Shown piece by piece: positions 54,938-64,000 of a stretch of DNA of 64,000 bases; within the stretch, counting starts at the first letter, position 1; each line of letters begins with the position of its first letter. The DNA is taken from contig CM046836.1 in the NCBI GenBank assembly GCA_025618425.1, forward strand, positions 14,782,135 to 14,846,134. Reading direction: 5' to 3'. The notes below the pieces were generated by a model. It worked only from the letters and a program-made list of their open reading frames with translations, was not told the origin of the DNA and searched no databases. The translations under genes were made by a program, and so were the position numbers. Source of the DNA: Heliocidaris tuberculata. Lineage: Eukaryota > Echinodermata > Echinoidea > Camarodonta > Echinometridae.

Positions 54938-57576
54938 AAAAAAAAAAAATATTTTGGAGTGTTTGATTGTCAGGCCTACATCATCTTACCTTCTATTTCA
55001 TGTATATATTTTAAGGATTCAGTGGGGGTGGTTCTTCTCTCTCTCTCTCTCTCTCTTTGTATGAGTACATAAAACAAGGCTACAAACAAAGAAACAAAGT
55101 TATTAACAAAATATTAAAAGTTAAGAAAATAATGACAGCAAATGCAAAATAAAAAATAATAAATATTAAAAAAAACAACATATATGGTAATTCAATCACA
55201 AAAATGCAGTACCTACATTACATCAGACACGCAAACCCAATCTTAAAAAAAAAATGAAAATAGCCATTATAACCACTACAACAGAGGGCACCTTCAATAT
55301 TTCTATTACATATACTACATTACGCTACTCTACACAATACGATACATCCTACATGTAGTCTGGCTTCAAGGAGTGGGAATTTTTAAACTCTCAACAACAG
55401 TGATTTTCTATTAAGGGTCTTTGGCATAAAGACTTTCTCAGATGGCTACACCCCACTTCAAAGTGAGAAGGGATGGCTAAATATTCTTTATAACTGGGTT
55501 AAAATTTTTGTTACTGACAGGCAGAAATATGTTGCATGTCAACCATGCCTGTGACCTGATGCATAATAATTTCAGTCATTGGGAGATTGGGAATATTTAT
55601 TCATAGGAAGATCATCGGGCAGAAACTTGAAGTATGACTGTGGGAGTAATTTCACTTCAATATCCTTTATGCTACATGTATCTGGAAAACACATTGCAAA
55701 TTAACTGTAGCTCATCTGTGGTGTAATACACAGGCTATGGTATCTTCTCTTTTTGAGAATAAGCCTGGTCTGGACTTGTGATAATACAAATTTTAGGGTA
55801 CATTTGGGTTAGTGGCTTAGAATGGGAAAAAGAGCTCTTTCAAAGATACCTTTTGACATTTTTCACGCTAAAATAAAAGAGGTTACATGGTGCATACATG
55901 CCAGGCTAGGAAACAACTAACACAAAAACACAACAAAAAATGTAAAGTAAAATGATGATCTCACAGTGTGTAAAAGTCATAATTGTGCAGTGTGTTTGAA
56001 AAGCATTTACCTATTTGGTTTTTCTTTGTTTTTGATGACTGTGTGGCAACTGCATATGAATAAAAATAGCCAGTCATGTACAAATTTCATTCCTTTAAGA
56101 CATTTTTCATGATGTGGTTATTTTCCTTGGACATTAACCATGTCAATAACACTTGGATTCATTTTGTTTCTTGGCCAAAAAGAGTTGAATATGCAAACTT
56201 TATTGGTGTGATTTTGCATTGAAATTGCATGTGAAAGGAAACTGTTTATCTACATTGTTGAGAATCCAAAAGTTGGAATCTCAACATATTACTGGATTAG
56301 TCATCAGCAAAATTATAGGGAAATATATGAAAGCTCGCAGAATATGACAAACAAAACAAAAGCACAAGCATGACTATTCATATAATGGGACTTAGAATAA
56401 AAACTACTGGCTTTATATCTCAAACTATTTAAATAAATATATAAGGCAAGAGTCAGCATTCCTTGAAAGGTACTTAGCGAAACATAGTGGCACATATTAA
56501 AGACGTGGGAAAGACGCTAGGAGCAAAATTGCTAGTTTTGTCTGTGCATCTAAAATTATAATCAGACTCATCTGAATAAAAAAATTTATATTAATTTGCT
56601 TAAAAGTGTTAACAGGGTTAAATACTAATTCTACATCCTACTAATTTCGTTCCGCCTCTGTGGAATAAGATTATTATTTAGAATAATTTTGTCATTTGCG
56701 TTTTTATGCAGCATCACATTTCGCTACGCTACCTAAATCATAATTTCTACATGCAGTTCTAACTAATCCACTTTGGAGGGCTCCCTATACCCAAGAATTG
56801 TTCACAAAACTTTTTCTTCTTCTTCTTTCAAGAATATTATACTACTATATATAATAAAGAATTGCTATGTGTATTTGTTTTGTCCTGCAGTAGAAACAGG
56901 CACATACATTATGAAGGTTCTTGCCGTAGAAGATATTCAAAGTCAAAATTTAACAAAAAATTATTAAAATACGCCCCAAGAACTGGACTTTTGAAAGTTC
57001 AGGAATCATAATTGTTTCCAATACGAGTTCCAAAGACAGGGCTAATACTGGGTATTCCATTTTAGAGGTGCATATGGTCTACACACTTCACATGCCGGCA
57101 GTCATCTCTTAAATATCATTGAGCTGTCATTGTCTAGTAGATTCATCATCAGATTCTGCATCATATTGTACGAGTTCAACTCCCAATAGTGCTCTATGGC
57201 AAGACAGCAATCTACACTTGCCAAACCATACCCAAGATGGAATGTGAGGGTAGTGTAGTCTACCAGACTCAAACTCGCCAGACTGAAGGTTTTGAGCCGA
57301 GTGAGAGACAAGAACCAGACTAAAATCTAAATTGGGTCAACTCGGCAACAAAGATCCGGTAGAAAAAAGTTGATAAAAAGCTCACTTTTTGTCACCTTTT
57401 ATTACTCAGAAATTGTATTTTGCTAATATATTTGTGTGTATATGTACATGTCTGCTTAGAGTGTATTGTAATATGTGAAAGCCCTTCAAATAAAAGAACA
57501 GACATGTATTGGTGTCAAATTTTGATGAAAGAGTCAACTGTGCTCCTTAACGAGAACCCGGTGAGAATTTTTTTTT

Positions 57577-58184
57577 AAAGGCCAAGTCCACACACAATAT
57601 CAAGTTGATTTGAATAAATAGAGTAAAATTAAACAAGCATAACAGTGAAAAATTTATTGAAATCGGATGTACAATAAGAAAGTTACGGCATTTTGAAGTT
57701 TTACATTATTTCATGAAACAGTGATATGCATAACATGGGCGGTATGCAAATGAGTGAACCGATGATGTCACACACTCACTTTTCCTTATGTATTATATTA
57801 TATGAAATTTCAAATATTTCAATTTTTATGGACGCGATAATAAAGCATCTCTCCCTTGTATCAAAATAAGTTACAATAATGATGATTTTACATCATTTTT
57901 TAGGAGTCAAAACATGTTTTACATTATTGAAGCAAAAAATGGAAATATATGATATTTCATATAATAAAATACATAAGGAAAAGTGAGTGTGTGACATCAT
58001 CGGTTCACTCATTTGCATACTGCCCATTTTATGCATATCACTGATTCAAGAAATAATGCAAAACTTCAAAATGCCGTAACTTTCTTATTTTACATCCGAT
58101 TTCAATAAAATTTTCACTGTTATGCTTGTTTAATTTTACTCTACTTATTCAAATCAACTTGATAGCAGTGTGGACTTGGCCTTT
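57577..58184. mobile_element. second copy of the 600-bp MITE (duplicated segment)
   Basis: Same insertion at the same position in the second haplotype-like copy, with a few substitutions (for example CGCCCATGTT versus TGCCCATTTT in the right arm). Confidence 0.82.
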
Positions 58185-59317
58185 AAGTTAACGAGCCAGA
58201 CCAGACAAGGAATTTGGGTTACGAGCTACAGCACTATGGAAGTGGGAATTCGCAATACAAGCATGCAAATATATGAACAATTTAGGAATATTCCCTTGGG
58301 GTGGAGGGAAGGTGGTACATGCATTATAGTAAGGCGTAAGTTAGCGTGTCTGGGGTAATGTTAACAATACAAAGTGCTTAAAAATTTAGTACTTAGTATC
58401 ATAAAAAGCAAATGTAAGATTTTTGTTATCATGATTACTTCTGTTACCTCGCTTTTTGGCTGCTTGTCATGTATGATATGAAATAAAAACAAAAGATGAA
58501 AGATCCCAAAGATGAAATGCATTAATTCAACAATGAATGAGAAAGCATGATGGCCACTTGACAAAATATTGCCAATGATTACCAGCACAGGAACATATTT
58601 ATATTACAGTAACAAATTTCTTGTTGAATTTGCATGCAATTGCTATGGATATGCACCCTAAATAAGCCAGTTTGTAATTTCAACACATGAAGATAAAGGC
58701 CATTTGTACAAATGACCTCTATACGCTTTCAAAGAGGAGTGCGCACCATGACGCACACATTACTTAAACCAGCAGCATAGCCACCAAAACAGCTGCACGT
58801 GCGCATACAAATTGGGGGGATCTGTACCATCTACTTATTACAAACTGGCTTTATTGGAGAGGCAATCTGGCCCAGAATAGATAGCAAAGTTGCAGTGGTT
58901 TGTCATAAAGATCATTATCTGCTTTTCAGGATATTGTCTGCAGAGCCAGAAACCAGAGGGACATTATTAACTCAACTGTACGCCAAGAGATATGATTAAT
59001 TAACCCCCGTTCTAGCTTTCAGCTGACAATATAAAATGTATGATTATAAAATATGTAACTAAAATACATGACAATATGAAAATAATTATAAAAATTCATC
59101 CAACCGAAGTCGGTCATGCATATCAAATGCAACAGAAAAAAAAAGATAAATCATTTGTAACATCAACAGCAAAGGGATATATAATATACATATATATATA
59201 TATAAAATGTGAGAAATCAATTGAATTGAATGAGAGAAATAATTTGCGTAGCTAAATTCATTGTTCCTCCTTACTGACTTCCTTTTTGTGGAAATAACTG
59301 CAGGGTTTGCAAAAACT

Positions 59318-59389
59318 GTCTCCGCCGGGAGTCGAACCCGGGTCTTTGGCACTGTACGCCAAACGCCTTAACCACTAGACCACGGAGGC
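59318..59389 (-). tRNA. second copy of the tRNA-like sequence
   Basis: Identical to 48303-48374 within the duplicated 9-kb segment, with the same caveats. Confidence 0.42.
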
Positions 59390-60756
59390 GGGTTGAGTGG
59401 TGGTATTCGGCTACACCAGGTACAAACACCGACAGGCAGCCCTTGCAACCCTTCGCAGTTAATTAATTCCTTTTCTTTTGACAGGGACAGGGAGTACTGA
59501 ACAATGAAAAGCCGCATGCCTAGCTAGATCCATGGCGGATTCATGTATTAGAATTAATTAATTATTTACAATGTGTGAGAAATTTGTTCTAATACTATAG
59601 CATCGGCAACTCTCGTAGGTAAATTTACATAATGTGAGAAATCAATATATATATATATATATATATATTGAACCCAACCCTCTCAAAATCATGTCTTCAA
59701 GCATGACAAAATGAAACATTCCGTATGCATGCCATGTCATTCTTCAGTTCCCATTCTACTCAAATTTTTCTAAAACAACAGTCCATGGCACTATAAATGA
59801 GGGTGAAATAAAACAAAACATTATATTCATACATCATCTGTTACAAGTCAGAAGGACATCAACTCTATACAAAATTATAGGAGTTTGAAATGCCCTTCTT
59901 ACCCCAAACAGATGATATTTCAATTGTTCGCAATGCCAATCCAATAAAACACATTCCTGTAGATCTGAGGCATACATAGAGAACAATACATGTTGGCCTA
60001 ATGCAGTTTCCATGCATGTCACAAATAGGCATGTCCAAAACTGGACTTACACATCTTTAAAATTGGTTTTTCTTTGGCCCTCCAGGTCTGTTTTAGGTGA
60101 AATTAAGAAAAAAAAAATGGGATGCTACTTGTCATTTCACCAAGATCCACTGAATGTAAAGAGTATTTGATAACAGTGAGCATCACCCTTCTAAAATGCA
60201 ATCTAGCACCATCCTATAAAAAAACCCAATTTCTGGCCAATAAAATGATAGAGCTTGATTTAAAAATGAATGCATCTGACTGGCATCTGACTGGCAAAAT
60301 GAGAATTGATCATGTATGCTGCAGGATTTATTTTGTTAAAGATATACGGGGTTAGGGTTGCAATCGATTGCTAGTCCTCCCATCAATCGCAAGTTTCCAA
60401 TCTCGTATCTCTTAAGTACAGAGTTGCGACTGATATCAATTGCAAATTATTTGCAATCAATCGCAACTCTTTATAAGACAGGGCCCTGGACCAAACATTA
60501 CACCTATCCCTAACCCTAAATCCAATCACAATCCTAACCCTACACTTACATCTTGGACAAAATACAGCCTGGATCACCAAATCACTGTCAAATAACCGAT
60601 CACCATTTTTATTCCTTGTCTATGTCCATCCTAACTTCTCTGCCCCTTTTCTCCCTCTATCTATTCCCTTCTCCCTATCTTGCTTTCTTACCTTGCCCCC
60701 CCCAACCTACCTGCCCTTGGCTGCCCCTCCCCTTCTCTGAAATAAACTGAACGTAC

Positions 60757-60891
60757 CTGCATCTGCTTCATCTATCTCAGCTTCCTCTCCGATCTTCAGG
60801 AAGACTTCCTCCAAGGTCGTCATGGAAACGCCATAGCTCTGAATCCCAATTGATGATCCGGCTGTGTTCTCCTCCAGACTCTTGAACATAC
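60757..60891 (-). CDS. ABCA3-like: second copy of ABCA-like [14 protein letters not shown] exon
   Basis: Same translation as the exon at 49737-49871, in a 9-kb segment repeated after the 500-N gap. It is out of order relative to the signature exon at 54156 and is likely an allelic duplicate from assembly, not an extra exon of the gene. Confidence 0.8.
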
Positions 60892-61855
60892 CTTTGGGCA
60901 GGAGATGGATGTTAACTTTACTCTTTAATGTTTTGGGGTAAGGACCACAAAATAATTCAAAGCATTTGAAACATCATGAAAACCTCCCTACAAAAAAAAC
61001 AAATCAACAAATCTACAAACACACAGTGAAATATTCCTTTCATTACGTGACCTTAACCATTAGACTACTTAATTCTCTTCATACAATAGGCTTAATGCAG
61101 TGACAACCCAGTCCTGTATGCAATTGGTTAAAAGGTGATTTGGCACTTTTTCCAAAGTGCACTACACAAGAGCCAAAATTCACTTTTAACACACTATTAT
61201 CAAAATGAACAGCTTTTTCTTCCTTAAACACTCTTAAATGTTTGCTTTTTTGTGTGTGTGACTACGGTAGTTTGAGATAGATATGCACAATTTAAGATAG
61301 ATCTGTAAAAAACTTATACACTTTAATTTTTCATTACCAAAAAAAAAACTTAACAGAGCCTTTCAGAGCAATCATGAGCCTTGGTGTAAGGTGTATATTG
61401 GCTATCTCAAGTTTCAAACGTCGTTCAAGAAATCTTCTGTACATGTTTTCAGTCCTTTAGGTATACAACACACTACTACATTTAAGTCACTTCTACACCA
61501 TTTAGCAAAGCTTTAGATTTAAGGAATTCTCAAAAACTGAGTTCCTAGTGATATAGAGAACTGCTCATTAGCACGTCGTTTTTGATGTGTGATCTCATAG
61601 TTGGACTACATGATTTCAATATCAAATACTAATTATTTCCTTATTCTTTTTCATGTTCACCTCAAATTTTCGCAAACCTTTTCCTCTAATATTCCTACCT
61701 CAACTCAGGCCTACTGTATTGTAAGGAGGCTTCATACCTCACAAGATACATGTACCACCATGTTTTTCGTTATGTCAGCATGTACTGCTGACAAAAATCA
61801 CATCAGAAAATGTCAACCAAAATATATAGATTTGCTCCCATTAATGATGACTTAC

Positions 61856-61995
61856 CAGCAAAAGACGAGACATCTTTGAGAGGTAAGCTATAAGCTAGTT
61901 CCATTCCATGGGACCGTATGATACTAGCCTCAGGGATGTGGGTCTGGATCAGATCGGTGACCTTGTCTTGATCGCAATTGCTTTCCTTCACAAGG
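61856..61995 (-). CDS. ABCA3-like: second copy of ABCA-like NBD1 tail exon
   Basis: Same translation as the exon at 50836-50975, with identical splice borders. Part of the repeated 9-kb segment. Confidence 0.8.
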
Positions 61996-62481
61996 CTGCA
62001 TATGGGTGAATTGAGTGGAGGAAAGGGTCACCACTCATTTCAAAGTAATGACTTGTAACTGTTTAGTCCACTGGTTGTATTCCTTTCATTCCAATTACAT
62101 CTTCTTTTTCATCTTCTTCTATCTTAATTATCATCCCCAACCCCCCCCCCCCTTCTCTCTCTCTCTCTCTCTCTCTCTCCCTCTCTTTTGCTCTATCATC
62201 TTTCTTCATTAGCCTCTACTTCTGTCTTGTTTATTCTCCCTCCTTTTTTTCCCCTCCTCCTCCTCCTCCTCTCCTTTTTCTTCCTTCTCCTTTTTCTTTT
62301 CCTTCTTCTGTTTTTTTCTTCTTCTTCTGCTTTTACTCCTCTCATCTCACCTTTTCTACCTGTACTTCTTGCTCCTTTCGCTTTCTATTCCTTGTTTGTT
62401 TTGTACATCTTCAACCTGAAATAAAAAAGAATGTAACGTGGGCACAAACAAGACTGTAAACAGTTTATTGGCCAAACTTAC

Positions 62482-62572
62482 CCCAGACGGTACCCGACAC
62501 CAAACTTGTTTTTCAGAAACAAGGATGATCCGTAGCATTTCAACTGCCCCTTCGAGATAATAGCTTTACGAT
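62482..62572 (-). CDS. ABCA3-like: second copy of ABCA-like end-of-NBD1 exon
   Basis: Same translation as the exon at 51461-51551, with identical splice borders. Part of the repeated 9-kb segment. Confidence 0.8.
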
Positions 62573-63020
62573 CTGCAAAGAGATATACATGCACATTAAG
62601 GGGTGATCAATACAAGTACTTGTAGAGTAGAGTGAGTTATCATTCGTTACCAAAATACTTCCACAATAGCATATCCCTCTTTCTGTTTTTCTTTTCTTTT
62701 TGTGCATCCTTTCACCCCATTTTATTCTTTGCTCTCCAATAAGCAATACCATGTATTCTCTCCTCTATTTCTTTTATACTCTTTGCTTTGTCAATGCTTC
62801 TTTATTTCTTTTCTATCCTTATTCCTTTTTCATCTCATGTCTCCCTTCATGCCAAAAGATCAGCTTCATCCATCATCTTCATCCATCATCCATAAAGCAT
62901 GGGGTGAGTAGAGTGACCCCCTCCCCTCTCTCTCTCTCTCTCACTCTGTCCCATCTCCTCCCTTAACTATCTTATTCTCATTTCACATCCTTCCTTCTTC
63001 TACTCGACACTATCTTTTTT

Positions 63021-64000
63021 CTTTACTTTTATCTCACTCATACTTACTTTTATCTCACACATGTTCACTTTTATCTCACTCATCTTTAATTTTATCTCAC
63101 TTATCTTTACTTTTATCTCACTTATCTTTACTTTTATCTCACTCATCTTCACTTTTATCTCACTTATCTTTACTTTTATCTCACTTATCTTTACTTTTAT
63201 CTCACTCATCTTTACTTTTATATCACGTATCTTTACTTTTATCTCATTCATCCTCACTTTTATCTCTCTCATCTTAACTTTTATCTCACTCATCTTGACT
63301 TTTATCTCACTCATCTTGACATTTATCTCACTCATCTTTACTTTTATCTCATTTTTCTTTACTTTTATCTCACTCATCCTCACTTTTATCTCACTCATCT
63401 TCACTTTTATCTCACTTATCTTTACATTTAACTCACTCATCTTTACTTTTATCTCACTCATACTTACTTTTATCTCACACATGTTCACTTTTATCTCGCA
63501 CATGTTCACTTTTATCTCACTCATCTTTACTTTTATCTCACTTATCTTTACTTTTATCTCACTTATCTTTACTTTTATCTCACTCATCTTCACTTTTATC
63601 TCACTTATCTTTACTTTTATCTCACTTATCTTTACTTTTCTCTCACTCATCTTTACTTTTATATAACATATCTTTACTTTTATCTCATTCATCCTCACTT
63701 TTATTCTCTCTCATCTTGACTTTTATCTCACCCATCTTGACTTTTATCTCACTCATCTTGACTTTTATCTCACTCATCTTGACTTTTATCTCACTTTTCT
63801 TTACTTTTATCTCACTCATCCTCACTTTTATCTCACAGTCATCTTCACTTTTATCTCACTTATCTTTACATTTAACTCACTCATCTTGACTTTTATCTCA
63901 CTCATCTTGACTTTTATCTCACTCATCTTGACTTTTATCTCACTCATCTTGACTTTTATCTCACTCATCTTGACTTTTATCTCACTCATCTTGACTTTTA
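63021..64000 (+). repeat. 21-bp minisatellite, second copy, cut by window edge
   Basis: Same array in the duplicated segment. The unit order is preserved with single-base differences (for example near 63274). Confidence 0.93.

Larger units (their letters stand above)
54938..64000 (+). repeat. second copy of the 9-kb segment (probable alternative haplotype)
   Basis: It repeats 43939-52979 from the gap to the window's right edge. Divergence is at the level expected between alleles: an 8-base insertion near 55090, a rearranged stretch of about 40 bases near 57240-57280, and single-base changes elsewhere. The three coding exons inside translate identically. It may extend beyond the window. Confidence 0.93.

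Noticed and set aside
54415..54966. Open frame spanning the N run
   Set aside because: It is only an artefact of reading through unknown bases.
60757..62572. Treating the repeated exons as extra exons or a second transporter gene
   Set aside because: Translation is identical, they are placed out of order, and they follow a placeholder gap. An allelic duplicate explains this better.

Overview
The window is animal nuclear DNA, most likely from an echinoderm and probably a sea urchin. It is AT-rich, has short exons in long introns, is crowded with small transposon relics and satellites, and carries a large intronless Toll-like receptor gene of the kind that is greatly expanded in sea urchins. 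It is not bacterial: no operons are visible, and most long open frames are low-complexity repeats.

Three genes can be read. (1) An SDR42E-type short-chain dehydrogenase on the minus strand (about 383-7492). Four coding exons are visible, including the Rossmann dinucleotide-binding motif, and the 3' half runs off the left edge. (2) An ABC transporter of subfamily A on the minus strand, from 54275 down to the stop at 14774. Twenty-three exons join in phase wherever both boundaries can be seen, giving about 1,120 residues: the second half of nucleotide-binding domain 1 (NBD1), the linker, transmembrane domain 2, all of NBD2 and the C-terminus. The N-terminal half lies outside the window. (3) A complete 941-codon Toll-like receptor on the plus strand (26222-29047), intronless and nested in the ABC-transporter intron between exons at 34770-34861 and 24287-24398.

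Layout: 1-7.5 kb, SDR42E exons with a 0.5-kb inverted-repeat element and a 1.2-kb palindrome; 7.5-14.7 kb, intergenic repeats including a 147-bp tandem-repeat element and a 1-kb inverted-repeat element; 14.8-24.4 kb, NBD2 exons with a 1.36-kb (CAC/CAT)n array and a second copy of the 147-bp element; 24.4-34.8 kb, the long intron with the Toll-like receptor and nested mobile elements; 34.8-41.8 kb, transmembrane domain 2 exons and an inverted 19-bp purine/pyrimidine minisatellite; 43.3-54.3 kb, NBD1 and linker exons with a 21-bp minisatellite.

From 54938 to the right edge, after exactly 500 N, the sequence repeats 43939-52979 almost base for base. It repeats three ABC-transporter exons out of order. 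The simplest reading is that two haplotypes were scaffolded end to end, so the duplicated exons should not be added to the gene model.

The transporter, dehydrogenase and receptor have no evident functional link. They are neighbours in a repeat-rich region, and the receptor probably arrived as an intronless copy.
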